From positions 434,001 to 498,000 of the forward strand of contig NZ_FRBX01000001.1 of the NCBI RefSeq assembly GCF_900142715.1: a stretch of DNA of 64,000 nt, written 5' to 3'. Numbering within the stretch: the first letter of the stretch is position 1; every line of letters begins with the position of its first letter. A program made the position numbers and the translations under genes. Positions 14,757 to 23,933 of the stretch are shown in pieces. Under the pieces are notes generated by a model that was not told the origin of the DNA, ran no database searches, and was given only the letters and a program-made list of their open reading frames with translations. This DNA is from Flavobacterium pectinovorum (GTDB lineage Bacteria; Bacteroidota; Bacteroidia; Flavobacteriales; Flavobacteriaceae).

Positions 14757-16946
14757 ATGTCAACATTACGTTTCCAAGCTTTAAAAGAAGCTTCTACAAG
14801 AAAGCCGGTACATTTTGAAGAAATTGATAGAAAATCTAACATTTTTGGTTCAAATGTGTTTAATGAGAAAGCAATGAAGCAGTTTTTAACTTCTGATGCT
14901 TTAAAAGGAGTAAGAGATGCCATTCAGCACGGAACTAAAATTGACAGAAAACTGGCAGATTATATTGCCATGGGAATGAAAGAATGGGCTTTATCAAAAG
15001 GAGTAACGCATTATACACACTGGTTTCAGCCACTTACAGGTACAACTGCAGAAAAACACGATGCTTTTTTTGAAACTTCGTATGACGGAAGTGATCCTGT
15101 AGAGAAATTTGGCGGAGCACAATTGGTTCAGCAAGAACCCGATGCGTCAAGTTTCCCGAATGGCGGAATCAGAAATACATTCGAAGCAAGAGGTTATACG
15201 GCTTGGGATCCAACCTCTCCGGCATTTATTTACGGAACAACCTTATGTATTCCAACAGTTTTTATTGCTTACACAGGTGAAGCTTTAGATAATAAAATTC
15301 CATTACTAAGAGCGTTATCTGCAATGGATGAAGCTGCAACAGAAGTTTGTAGATACTTTGATAAAAACGTTAAAAAAGTTACAGCAACTTTAGGTTGGGA
15401 GCAGGAATATTTTTTGATTGATAAAGCGTTGGCAAATTCTCGTCCGGATTTAATGATGACCGGAAGAACTTTATTAGGGCACACTTCTGCAAAAGGACAA
15501 CAACTTGATGATCATTATTTTGGATCTATTCCAACTCGTGCATTAACGTACATGAGAGATTTAGAACAAGAATGTATGTTGCTTGGAATTCCTGTAAAAA
15601 CGCGTCATAACGAAGTAGCACCAAATCAGTTTGAGCTGGCACCTATATTTGAAGAAACGAATCTTGCCGTAGATCACAACTCCTTATTAATGGATGTGAT
15701 GCAAAGAGTGGCAGAACGTCATGATTTTAAAGTATTATTTCACGAAAAACCATTTAAAGGAGTAAACGGATCAGGAAAACACAACAACTGGTCGTTGGCA
15801 ACAGATACAGGGGTTAACTTATTAAGTCCGAGTAAAACGCCAATGAGCAATTTGCAATTTTTGACATTCTTTATTAATACAATAAAAGCGGTAAACGATT
15901 ACGAAACTTTATTAAGAGCTTCAATCGCAACGGCAAGTAACGATCATAGGTTAGGAGCAAACGAAGCGCCACCGGCTATTATTTCGGTTTTTATTGGTGC
16001 GCAATTAACCAAAGTTTTGTCTGAATTAGAAAGCGTTACAACAGGTAAATTATCTCCGGAAGAAAAAACAGATTTAAAACTAAATGTGGTTGGAAAAATT
16101 CCAGACGTTCTTCTTGACAATACAGACAGAAACAGAACTTCGCCTTTTGCCTTTACAGGAAATAAATTTGAGTTCAGAGCCGTTGGTTCAAATGCGAACT
16201 GTTCTAACGCGATGACAACTTTAAATGCGATTGTAGCCAAACAATTAAAAGATTTTAAATTAGAAGTAGATACTTTGATCGAGTCGAAAGACATGAAAAA
16301 AGACGATGCAATTTTTAATGTTTTAAGAGAATATATCAAACAATCGAAAAAGATTCTTTTTGAAGGTGACGGTTATTCTGACGCTTGGGAACAAGAAGCT
16401 GCGAAAAGAGGTTTAAGTAATTTTAAAACTACACCCGAAGCGATTAAAGCTAAAATTTCTAAACAAGCACTAGATTTATTTGATGAATTAGGAATTTTGA
16501 ATCATGTTGAAGCAGAAGCGCGTTACGAAATAGAATTAGAAGAATACACTAAAAAAATTCAGATTGAAGGAAGAGTTTTGGGTGATATTGCCAGAAACCA
16601 CGTAATTCCGACAGCAATTCGTTATCAAAATACATTGATTGAAAACGTAAAAGGACTTAAAGAAATCTTCGGAAAAGAGTTTGAAACTATTGCAAAAGAG
16701 CAAATCGTTTTAATTAAGGAAATCTCTGGTCATATAGAAGGAATCAATTCTAAAGTATTGGCAATGACAAATGAAAGAAGAATTGCAAATCACTTAACCG
16801 ATGCTCAAAAAATGGCAGAGGCGTATTGCAATAAAGTGAAACCCTATTTTGAAGACATCCGTAATCACTGTGATAAATTAGAATTATTAGTAGACGACGA
16901 AAGCTGGACACTTACTAAATACAGAGAATTATTGTTTACTAAATAG
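14757..16946 (+). CDS. glnN: Glutamine synthetase type III
   Basis: This 729-residue protein has the length and order of GSIII. It has a family-specific N-terminus (MSTLRFQALKEASTRKPVHF), the GSIII signature around THWFQPLTGTTAEKHDAF, a catalytic core with GWEQEYFLID, ARHNEV-type KTRHNEVAPNQFELAP, VNGSGKHNNWS and NRTSPFAFTGNKFEFRAVGS, and a C-terminal helical extension (about 560-729) typical of the class. It makes glutamine and forms double-ring dodecamers in characterised members. The start at 14757 is downstream of the -7 box. It is followed by a terminator and is monocistronic. Confidence 0.95.
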   Translation: MSTLRFQALKEASTRKPVHFEEIDRKSNIFGSNVFNEKAMKQFLTSDALKGVRDAIQHGTKIDRKLADYIAMGMKEWALSKGVTHYTHWFQPLTGTTAEKHDAFFETSYDGSDPVEKFGGAQLVQQEPDASSFPNGGIRNTFEARGYTAWDPTSPAFIYGTTLCIPTVFIAYTGEALDNKIPLLRALSAMDEAATEVCRYFDKNVKKVTATLGWEQEYFLIDKALANSRPDLMMTGRTLLGHTSAKGQQLDDHYFGSIPTRALTYMRDLEQECMLLGIPVKTRHNEVAPNQFELAPIFEETNLAVDHNSLLMDVMQRVAERHDFKVLFHEKPFKGVNGSGKHNNWSLATDTGVNLLSPSKTPMSNLQFLTFFINTIKAVNDYETLLRASIATASNDHRLGANEAPPAIISVFIGAQLTKVLSELESVTTGKLSPEEKTDLKLNVVGKIPDVLLDNTDRNRTSPFAFTGNKFEFRAVGSNANCSNAMTTLNAIVAKQLKDFKLEVDTLIESKDMKKDDAIFNVLREYIKQSKKILFEGDGYSDAWEQEAAKRGLSNFKTTPEAIKAKISKQALDLFDELGILNHVEAEARYEIELEEYTKKIQIEGRVLGDIARNHVIPTAIRYQNTLIENVKGLKEIFGKEFETIAKEQIVLIKEISGHIEGINSKVLAMTNERRIANHLTDAQKMAEAYCNKVKPYFEDIRNHCDKLELLVDDESWTLTKYRELLFTK

Positions 16947-17015
16947 TTTTTAAACACGAATTACACTAATTTTCACGAATTCTTTTTTCATTAATAAATG
17001 AAAATCTAAATACTC

Positions 17016-17042
17016 AAAAATCATCCTCAAAGGATGATTTTT
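17016..17042 (+). terminator. Terminator of the GSIII gene
   Basis: AAAAATCATCCT-CAA-AGGATGATTTTT forms a 12-bp stem, 70 bases after the stop. It is flanked by degenerate copies of the CACGAATT inverted repeat (about 16953-16981 and 17056-17083). Confidence 0.85.
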
Positions 17043-17134
17043 GCTTTATAAAAATTTGTGCTAATTTGTGTAATTTGTGGTAAATAATTCTACGCAATCT
17101 TTAATAAATAAACCCAAGAATTAAAAAAAGGGAT

Positions 17135-17142
17135 TATCTTTG
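17135..17142 (+). promoter_or_regulatory. -7 box of purM
   Basis: TATCTTTG lies 26 bases before the ATG. Confidence 0.65.
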
Positions 17143-17168
17143 CACCACATCAACACAAACTAATTTTC

Positions 17169-18347
17169 ATGAGTTCAGATTCTAGCAAAAGGTACGCACA
17201 AAGAGGTGTTTCGGCATCAAAAGAAGACGTACACAACGCCATAAAAAACATTGACAAAGGTTTATTTCCTCAGGCATTCTGTAAAATTGTTCCCGATTAT
17301 CTTACCCAGGATTCAGAACATTGCTTAATTATGCACGCTGACGGAGCCGGTACAAAATCGTCTTTGGCGTATATGTACTGGAAAGAAACCGGAGATATTT
17401 CTGTTTGGAAAGGAATTGCTCAGGATGCGTTAATCATGAATATAGATGATTTATTATGTGTTGGGGCAACAGATAATATCTTGCTTTCCTCAACAATCGG
17501 AAGAAATAAAAATTTAATTCCCGCAGAAGTTATTTCGGCAATCATCAACGGAACCGAAGAATTAATCAACGAATTAAAAACTTTCGGAGTAACCATTCAT
17601 TCAACAGGAGGAGAAACTGCCGATGTTGGAGATGTTGTTCGCACTATTATTGTAGATTCTACGGTAACAGCACGCATGAAACGAAGCGATGTTGTTGATA
17701 ATGCAAACATTAAAGCGGGAGACGTAATTGTTGGTTTGGCGTCTTTTGGTCAGGCAACTTATGAAAAAGGTTATAACGGAGGAATGGGAAGCAACGGCTT
17801 AACCTCTGCACGTCATGATGTCTTCGGAAAATATTTAGCTAAAAAATACCCAGAAAGTTACGATGCTCTTGTTCCGGAAGAATTAATTTATTCTGGTCAG
17901 GTAAATTTAACTGATGAAGTCGAGAACAGCCCAATAAACGCAGGTCAGTTGGTGCTTTCTCCAACAAGAACTTACGCGCCAATTATCAAGAAAATTTTAG
18001 ATAAATATACACCAAACGATATTCACGGAATGGTGCATTGCAGCGGTGGAGCGCAGACTAAGATTCTACATTTCGTTCAGAATTTACATATTATAAAAGA
18101 TAATTTATTCCCGGTTCCACCATTGTTTAAACTAATTCAGGAACAATCAAAAACAGATTGGAAAGAAATGTATCAGGTTTTCAATTGCGGTCACCGTATG
18201 GAAATTTATGTTCCCGAAAATATTGCTCAGGATATTATTGCGATTTCAAAATCATTCAATGTCGATGCACAAATCGTCGGTAGAGTAGAAGCAGCAGATG
18301 CTAAGAAATTGACAATTACAAGCGAATACGGAACATTTGAATATTAA
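17169..18347 (+). CDS. purM: Phosphoribosylformylglycinamidine cyclo-ligase (AIR synthase)
   Basis: This 392-residue enzyme carries out step five of purine synthesis, closing formylglycinamidine ribotide to aminoimidazole ribotide with ATP. The fold markers of the PurM family are present: YAQRGVSASKEDV at the N-terminus, HADGAGTKSSLAYMYWKETG, DALIMNIDDLLCVGA, STGGETADVGDVVRT and a C-terminal ATP-binding half with MVHCSGGAQTKIL and FNCGHRMEIYVP. It is longer than the enterobacterial enzyme (about 345), as is usual in Bacteroidota. It stands alone here, away from other pur genes; guaA lies 24 kb downstream. Confidence 0.93.
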   Translation: MSSDSSKRYAQRGVSASKEDVHNAIKNIDKGLFPQAFCKIVPDYLTQDSEHCLIMHADGAGTKSSLAYMYWKETGDISVWKGIAQDALIMNIDDLLCVGATDNILLSSTIGRNKNLIPAEVISAIINGTEELINELKTFGVTIHSTGGETADVGDVVRTIIVDSTVTARMKRSDVVDNANIKAGDVIVGLASFGQATYEKGYNGGMGSNGLTSARHDVFGKYLAKKYPESYDALVPEELIYSGQVNLTDEVENSPINAGQLVLSPTRTYAPIIKKILDKYTPNDIHGMVHCSGGAQTKILHFVQNLHIIKDNLFPVPPLFKLIQEQSKTDWKEMYQVFNCGHRMEIYVPENIAQDIIAISKSFNVDAQIVGRVEAADAKKLTITSEYGTFEY

Positions 18348-18447
18348 TTTTTATTTAAGTTACAAAGGTTCAAAGGTTCTGAGTTGCAAAGGTTTTTTAT
18401 ACTGGAGTTTCAATGGGACCTTTTTTATTAATAATTAGTTTTTTTAG

Positions 18448-18528
18448 GAGCTAATCCCGCTATCCGTTACAATCTTTTGTTTTTTAAAGAAAAAAACAAA
18501 AGGATTTCCACTGCTATCGGGGCTAAAA
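18448..18528. repeat. Imperfect palindrome of a dispersed intergenic repeat type
   Basis: TTTTGTTTTTT (18475-18485) and AAAAAACAAAA (18491-18501) form the inner stem. The outer flanks CTAATCCCG and CGGGGCTA pair imperfectly. I have seen this type of sequence between genes in Flavobacterium; no function is known. The upstream part (18357-18400) has the AAGGTTCAAAGG-type repeat. Confidence 0.65.
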
Positions 18529-18540
18529 ACCACCAGAGTC

Positions 18541-18897
18541 ATGTACGAGCTACTTTTTTGGAGATATTTAGATGAGATTTATTTAAATCATCACGAAGTT
18601 TACGAAGCACTTCTTGAAAAAGAGGAAGTTGAAGGATTAGAAACACTTCCTGTAGAAGTAATTTTTAACCGAATTGCTTCGGTATTTTCTGAATGGGAAA
18701 AAGTCGATGAAAATAGCTGGCAAAATACTAAAGGAAAGGGTGCTTTTCAGGTAATTTCAACTCCACAAAGTATTAAAATTGACTGTTATGGAACCGAAGG
18801 GAAAACCATGAATAAATTAGTCAGTTTAATGGAAGAATTCAAATGTCCGTTGTATGATCCGCAAGTTCCGGAACGTTATGATGAAATGAGTGAGTAA
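18541..18897 (+). CDS. Conserved small hypothetical protein
   Basis: This 118-residue acidic soluble protein begins MYELLFWRYLDEIYLNHHEV and ends with EFKCPLYDPQVPERYDE. It has no signal peptide, membrane segment or known motif. It looks like a genus-conserved gene of unknown function. The sequence pattern (two helices, then a small beta sheet VISTPQSIKIDCYG) suggests a compact alpha/beta fold. It is followed by a good terminator and preceded by a dispersed palindrome that may separate it from purM. Confidence 0.75.
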   Translation: MYELLFWRYLDEIYLNHHEVYEALLEKEEVEGLETLPVEVIFNRIASVFSEWEKVDENSWQNTKGKGAFQVISTPQSIKIDCYGTEGKTMNKLVSLMEEFKCPLYDPQVPERYDEMSE

Positions 18898-18948
18898 TTT
18901 TGTTTCATTAAAAGTGAAATTTTATTGATCATTTCAGTATATAAAATA

Positions 18949-18980
18949 AAAGCCTCTAATCTATTTAGAGGCTTTGTTTT
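18949..18980 (+). terminator. Terminator of the small gene at 18541-18897
   Basis: AAAGCCTCTAA and TTAGAGGCTTT (18949-18959 and 18965-18975) form an 11-bp stem with a 5-base loop followed by a T-rich run. Confidence 0.85.
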
Positions 18981-19092
18981 TATAATCAAAAAGGAATAGT
19001 TTACTGTATATTCAACTATTTCCAAATAATATCGTTTTTCATAATCTTAAGTTTTAAAGTATAAATTTACAAATATAAATAGTAGGTTACAT

Positions 19093-19674
19093 TTATATAA
19101 TGTTAAAGTTTTCGCCCGAATCAAAGCGCCCATTTTTGATCGTGTTCTTTACATCTGTATATTTTTGTACATGTACAAGTCTTCTTCCACTTTTAGAATG
19201 TGTACAATCAATTTGTAATTCCAAATATTCTTTCCTTCCATCCCAAAGTTTTTCTAAATCTTCATCAATTAACATCTGCACGCAGTTATTGTGAATTTCC
19301 TTGTTTTTTCTCCGCTTACCAGGAATGTTTTTGAAATCATATCTTTTAAGTTTCAATTCTTTGCCAATAAAATTTTTACCACTTCCATGAATATAATCTT
19401 CGATAAGTAATAAATTTATAGATACATTTTCAATATCTGAATACGTTTTGTTTATAAATTTAAAATAATATCTTGTTTTAGTTTTGTCATCAAAAGTTTC
19501 AATTTCTTTGCAAAGAATACTGCAGGTTTTTATATTGGGTTTAAATATGCGAAGTGCCAAATAAAATATTAAACAAGATAATACTCCTGTAAATAAGGCA
19601 ATTAATAAGTCGTACCAAAAAGTATCTCCAAAACTCTTTTCTAATACTATTTCTGTGGCTAATAAAATATTCAA
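19093..19674 (-). CDS. Unknown membrane-anchored protein
   Basis: This 193-residue protein has one transmembrane segment (about residues 22-43, LLIALFTGVLSCLIFYLALR) near its N-terminus, followed by a domain of about 145 residues with alternating strands (KTRYYFKFINKTYSDIENVS, KEYLELQIDCTHSKSGRR). The start is TTG; no ATG lies near, and an in-frame stop precedes it. A TATTTTTTG-like -7 sequence overlaps the start, so the true start is uncertain. The function was not recognised. The gene is more A+T-rich than its neighbours. Confidence 0.65.
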   Translation of the reverse strand: MNILLATEIVLEKSFGDTFWYDLLIALFTGVLSCLIFYLALRIFKPNIKTCSILCKEIETFDDKTKTRYYFKFINKTYSDIENVSINLLLIEDYIHGSGKNFIGKELKLKRYDFKNIPGKRRKNKEIHNNCVQMLIDEDLEKLWDGRKEYLELQIDCTHSKSGRRLVHVQKYTDVKNTIKNGRFDSGENFNII

Positions 19675-19854
19675 AAAATATAAACTTTAAATGATTGCAA
19701 TAATACAAATAAAGAAAGAATAATCTTATATTTTATTCCATAAACTATTTAAAATTTCATTAGTAGATGAGATTAATTTTTTAATCTTGAATTTTTTCAA
19801 ATATCTTTACTAATCAGTACTTAATCAGAAAATTTTTTTCAAAGAATTTCAATT

Positions 19855-20463
19855 ATGAATCCAACATTAAATTTCAATTTCTCAGACAACATTATTTTAG
19901 AAGACGATTTAGTTTTATTGCGCCCATTGCAAGAATCAGATGTCGATAATTTATTGGAATTTTCTATAAACGAACCAGAAACCTGGAAATACTCTTTAGT
20001 TGGTGCAGATGGAAAAGACAATTTGATCAATTATATTCAATCGGCTATAAAAGCAAGAGAAGATAAAAAAGAATTTCCGTTTATAGTTTTCGATAAAAAA
20101 TCTCAAAAATATGCAGGCTCAACACGTTTTTACGATATTCAGCTTGAATATAAAACCGTGCAATTAGGTTACACTTGGTACGGATCTGCTTTTAGAGGAA
20201 CCGGACTAAACAAACATTGCAAATTTTTATTATTGCAATTTGCTTTTGAAACTCTTGGAATGGAGCGAGTAGAATTCCGTGCTGATAATAATAACGACAG
20301 AAGTATTGCCGCAATGAAAAGTATTGGCTGTAAAGTCGAAGGTGTTTTGAGAAGCCACATGCCAACAGTAAATAGAGAAGTGCGCCGTGATTCGATTGTT
20401 TTAAGTATCCTAAAAGAAGAATGGTTTGCCGAGGTAAAAGAAAATTTAAAGCGAAAGCTTTAA
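19855..20463 (+). CDS. GNAT-family N-acetyltransferase (RimJ/RimL-like)
   Basis: This 202-residue protein carries an acetyltransferase_3 domain: LRPLQESDVDNLLEFSINEP at the N-terminus, LGYTWYGSAFRGTGLNKHCK (acetyl-CoA loop), then FAFETLGMERVEFRADNNND and AMKSIGCKVEGVLRSHMP, the classic C-terminal signature. It transfers acetyl from acetyl-CoA to an amine; the substrate cannot be inferred. A TATCTTTA box lies at 19802-19809. Confidence 0.9.
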   Translation: MNPTLNFNFSDNIILEDDLVLLRPLQESDVDNLLEFSINEPETWKYSLVGADGKDNLINYIQSAIKAREDKKEFPFIVFDKKSQKYAGSTRFYDIQLEYKTVQLGYTWYGSAFRGTGLNKHCKFLLLQFAFETLGMERVEFRADNNNDRSIAAMKSIGCKVEGVLRSHMPTVNREVRRDSIVLSILKEEWFAEVKENLKRKL

Positions 20464-20514
20464 AAGATGCCAACGTCAAAAAGAGCCATAGGCTCGACCA
20501 ATATTTTAGGGATG

Positions 20515-20530
20515 TCCCGATGCTTCGGGA
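20515..20530. repeat. Short palindrome TCCCGA-N4-TCGGGA
   Basis: A 6-bp stem with a 4-base loop in the spacer between convergent genes. Related palindromes occur at 8170-8185 and 51020-51037. Confidence 0.7.
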
Positions 20531-20629
20531 TTAATCCAGTTTAGCAAAGCAAGCGGATATATTGAATTTCAGTTTTCAAAAAATTGCTATTGAATTTTGA
20601 TATTAATATTGACATTAATATTTAAAAAA

Positions 20630-21247
20630 TTACCCATCTTTCAGCAATAAATCCTGCTCCTTTCTAATTTTTACGACCAATTGATCAACGTAAAGTTTTA
20701 TTTTTTGAGGTAAAGAATTCCAGTTTGAGTCTTTCTTAAAACTTCTGCAAATATCAAGATCACATTCTACAGCACGAATTACATATTTCTTGTTTTTATA
20801 CACGGTAATAATTTTAACCCGTCTTATTTCATCATTTTCATTTCTTGTTCCATATACAATAACAGGCTCGATATAGCCATCTCCATCAATATCTTTGATG
20901 CTGCAATATTTTGTCCAGAACCAAATATTGGTTTCTTTAGGCTCATAATCTTCAAGTAAATCGTTAATTCTCCATTTTTCAAGAAAACCGCCGTGATCGT
21001 TCATACCGCAAATCGCCTGGATTTTGGTATTTAACGTGTCTTTTTTATTTGTTTGATTTTCGCATAAAACCAATTCAAAAACTCCGCCTTTATCCTGATA
21101 TTCATAAGCTCTGTAAATAGGGAAGTCAGAAAGATTCTCTAATTCTCTTTGTTTTATTTGTTGTTTATCTAAAATAGAACTTTCTGTTTTTTGTGAAAAA
21201 CCAAAGATTGAATGTAAAAGAAAAAGGAATGAAATAAATCGTTTCAT
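20630..21247 (-). CDS. Exported protein of unknown function
   Basis: This 205-residue protein has a signal peptide (MKRFISFLFLLHSIFGFSQ). The body contains DIDGDGYIEPVIVYG (about residues 119-133), which resembles the Ca-binding or FG-GAP-like loop of secreted Bacteroidota proteins. Four Cys (in LCENQ, AICGM, YCSIK, CDLDIC) may form disulfides. The function is not known. The -7 box TATCTTTG (21268-21275, minus strand) lies 20 bases before the start. Confidence 0.75.
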   Translation of the reverse strand: MKRFISFLFLLHSIFGFSQKTESSILDKQQIKQRELENLSDFPIYRAYEYQDKGGVFELVLCENQTNKKDTLNTKIQAICGMNDHGGFLEKWRINDLLEDYEPKETNIWFWTKYCSIKDIDGDGYIEPVIVYGTRNENDEIRRVKIITVYKNKKYVIRAVECDLDICRSFKKDSNWNSLPQKIKLYVDQLVVKIRKEQDLLLKDG

Positions 21248-21267
21248 GTGGTATATAAATTATAAAT

Positions 21268-21275
21268 CAAAGATA
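21268..21275 (-). promoter_or_regulatory. -7 box of the exported protein gene at 20630-21247
   Basis: CAAAGATA on the plus strand reads TATCTTTG on the coding strand. Confidence 0.6.
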
Positions 21276-21391
21276 TCTAAAAGCTTTTCAGTTTACGAAT
21301 ATTTATATTTTTTAAATTCCATTTTTGTCGTAATTTCCTAACGTGAAATTGAAATTAATTCAGTTTTGCAAATAATATTAAATACACACCA

Positions 21392-23725
21392 ATGAATATT
21401 ATAAAAACAAAACACTTTCTTTTTGGATTATCAGTTTTGCTATTTGGTTTTACGAATGAAGTAAATGCTCAAAAGAAAACAGACAGCTTTAAAAATTTAA
21501 TTCAATACGTTGACCCAATGATTGGTACAGCCAAAATGGGACATACGTATCCTGGCGCAACAGTTCCGTTTGGGAGTGTACAATTAAGCCCTGAAACAGA
21601 TACAATTGCTTATAGTTTAAACGGAAAATACAATGGTGAAGTCTACAAATATTGTGCAGGCTATCAATATGAAGATAAAACGATTGTAGGTTTTAGTCAT
21701 ACCCATTTTAGCGGGACAGGACATTCTGATTTGGGGGATTTTTTAATAATGCCAACAACGGGAAAATTACAACTGAACCCCGGAGTCGCTTCAAAACCAC
21801 TATCCGGATATCGATCTGCGTTTTCGCATTCGACAGAAAAAGCAGAACCGGCTTATTACAGCGTTCTTCTTGAAGATCATAATATTAAAGCTGAACTTAC
21901 GGCAACAACCCGCGTAGGAATGCATCAATATACCTTTCCAAAATCTGATGAAGCACATATAATTCTTGATTTAACTTCGGGAATTTACAACTATGATAAA
22001 AAGAATGTCTGGACATTTGTTCGTGTAGAAAACGATACTTTAATTACAGGATATCGCCAGACAAATGGTTGGGCTAGAACAAGAACCGTTTATTTTGCAA
22101 TGTCTTTCAGTAAACCAATTAAAAGCTACGGTCAGGCGGCGCAGGAAAAAAGTGTGTACAGGGGTTTTTGGGGAAGATTTGATCAAACCAAAAACTTTCC
22201 GGAAATGGCAGGTCAAAACCTAAAACTGTTTTTTGATTTTAATACCGAAGAAGGCGAAAAAATCAAAATAAAAATGGCTTTATCTCCGGTGAGTTCTGCC
22301 GGTGCGCTTGAGAATATGAAAAAAGAAGTTCCGGGTTGGGATTTTGAAAAAATAAAAAAACAAAGTCAGGAAATTTGGAACAAAGAATTGAATAAAATTC
22401 AGATTGAAACTATTCAGAAAGAAGATTTAGTGAATTTTTACACGGCAATGTACCATGCATTTCTAGGTCCAACAGAATACATGGATCTTGATGGAAATTA
22501 CAAAGGTTTGGATATGAATGTTCATAAAGCCGAAAACTTTAAAAATTATACAAGCTATTCATTATGGGATACTTATAGAGCTTTGCATCCATTGTTTAAT
22601 ATTGTTCAGCCTTCGAGAAACTCAGATATGATTAGTTCGATGTTGGCACATTCAGACCAAAGTGTGCACAAAATGCTGCCAATCTGGTCGCATTATGCCA
22701 ATGAAAACTGGTGTATGATTGGGTATCATTCTGTATCTGTAGTGGCGGATGCGATTGTAAAAGGCAATATCAATTTTGATTCTGAAAAAGCACTTCAGGC
22801 GTGTGTGAATACTGCGAAAGTTTCTTATTACGATGGATTGGAATATTATATGAAAAAAGGATACGTTCCTGAAGACAAAAATGGATCTTCGGTTTCTAAA
22901 ACTTTAGAATATGCTTATGATGATTGGGCAATAGCGCAGGCGGCTAAAAAATTAGGCAAAACTGAAATTTATAATGAATTTATCGAAAGATCTAAAAGCT
23001 ATAAAAACGTTTACGACGAGAAAACAGGTTTCATGCGTCCTAAATTAAACGACGGAACTTTCAAAAAAGAATTTGACCCGCTAGACACGCACGGGCAAGG
23101 TTTTATAGAAGGAAATTCATGGAATTATAGTTTGTATGTTCCGCAGGATCCTGCAGAAATGATTAAAATGATGGGCGGAAACGACAAATTTAATGTTCGT
23201 TTAGATTCGTTATTCAACATGCATTTGCCGGATAAATATTTTGAAAATACAGAAGATATTACCAGAGAAGGAATTATAGGAAATTATGTTCACGGAAACG
23301 AACCTTCGCATCACGTTGTTTATTTGTACAATTGGACAAATTCGCCTTGGAAAGCACAGGACAAAATTAGAATGATCCTGAAAAAAATGTACCGAAATGG
23401 TGCTGACGGTTTAGGAGGAAATGACGATTTCGGGCAAATGAGCGCCTGGTATATTTTTAGCAGTTTAGGGTTTTACCCAGTTGCGCCCGGTTCTGATGAA
23501 TATGCTTTAGGAAGTCCGTTAGTTAAAAAGGCGGTTTTTAATTTAGAAAACGGAAAAAACTTCGAAGTTGAAACCGTAAATCAATCGGATAAGAATGTTT
23601 TTGTGAGTAAAGTATTTTTAAATGGAAAAGAGCTTTCAAGACCTTTCTTAAAACATTCGGACGTTGTGAATGGCGGGAAAATTACTTTTTATATGAGTTC
23701 GAAACCGAATAAGAGGAATTACTAG
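21392..23725 (+). CDS. GH92 family alpha-mannosidase, exported
   Basis: This 777-residue protein has a signal peptide (residues 1-26, ending NEVNAQ), then the GH92 N-terminal beta-sandwich beginning YVDPMIGTAKMGHTYPGATV, and the (alpha/alpha)6 catalytic barrel. Family landmarks are GFSHTHFSGTGHSDLGDF, NYTSYSLWDTYRALHPLF, EGNSWNYSLYVPQDP, HGNEPSHHVVYLYNW and GNDDFGQMSAWYIFSSLGFY. GH92 enzymes are calcium-dependent exo-acting alpha-mannosidases, mostly alpha-1,2, trimming N-glycan or yeast mannan. No SusC/SusD or other glycan genes flank it, so it is not in a polysaccharide utilisation locus here. Confidence 0.95.
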   Translation: MNIIKTKHFLFGLSVLLFGFTNEVNAQKKTDSFKNLIQYVDPMIGTAKMGHTYPGATVPFGSVQLSPETDTIAYSLNGKYNGEVYKYCAGYQYEDKTIVGFSHTHFSGTGHSDLGDFLIMPTTGKLQLNPGVASKPLSGYRSAFSHSTEKAEPAYYSVLLEDHNIKAELTATTRVGMHQYTFPKSDEAHIILDLTSGIYNYDKKNVWTFVRVENDTLITGYRQTNGWARTRTVYFAMSFSKPIKSYGQAAQEKSVYRGFWGRFDQTKNFPEMAGQNLKLFFDFNTEEGEKIKIKMALSPVSSAGALENMKKEVPGWDFEKIKKQSQEIWNKELNKIQIETIQKEDLVNFYTAMYHAFLGPTEYMDLDGNYKGLDMNVHKAENFKNYTSYSLWDTYRALHPLFNIVQPSRNSDMISSMLAHSDQSVHKMLPIWSHYANENWCMIGYHSVSVVADAIVKGNINFDSEKALQACVNTAKVSYYDGLEYYMKKGYVPEDKNGSSVSKTLEYAYDDWAIAQAAKKLGKTEIYNEFIERSKSYKNVYDEKTGFMRPKLNDGTFKKEFDPLDTHGQGFIEGNSWNYSLYVPQDPAEMIKMMGGNDKFNVRLDSLFNMHLPDKYFENTEDITREGIIGNYVHGNEPSHHVVYLYNWTNSPWKAQDKIRMILKKMYRNGADGLGGNDDFGQMSAWYIFSSLGFYPVAPGSDEYALGSPLVKKAVFNLENGKNFEVETVNQSDKNVFVSKVFLNGKELSRPFLKHSDVVNGGKITFYMSSKPNKRNY

Positions 23726-23757
23726 GTTGTGTTAAAATTAGGATTGATTTTTGACTT

Positions 23758-23837
23758 CCTGCAAGGTTTTCAAAACCTTGTAGGTCTATTTTGGTGATGG
23801 ATATAAAATACCTACAAGGTTTTGAAAACCTTGCAGG
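23758..23837. repeat. Inverted repeat of two self-complementary arms
   Basis: Arms of 27 bp (23758-23784 and 23811-23837) are perfect reverse complements. Each arm is itself nearly palindromic (CAAGGTTTT-CAAAACCTTG), so several alternative hairpins are possible. It lies 32 bases after the GH92 stop codon and may act as its terminator or RNA-stability element. Confidence 0.9.
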
Positions 23838-23933
23838 ATTCGTGGCGAAAAAATACAGCAAACAAAAACTCTAAACATAACAAACTTTGCAAAAACTTCA
23901 CGAAATTTGCACCTCAAATAAAAGACACGTATT

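Noticed and set aside
21392..23725. Polysaccharide utilisation locus around the GH92 gene
   Set aside because: No SusC/SusD pair, sulfatase or other glycosidase occurs on either side in this window.
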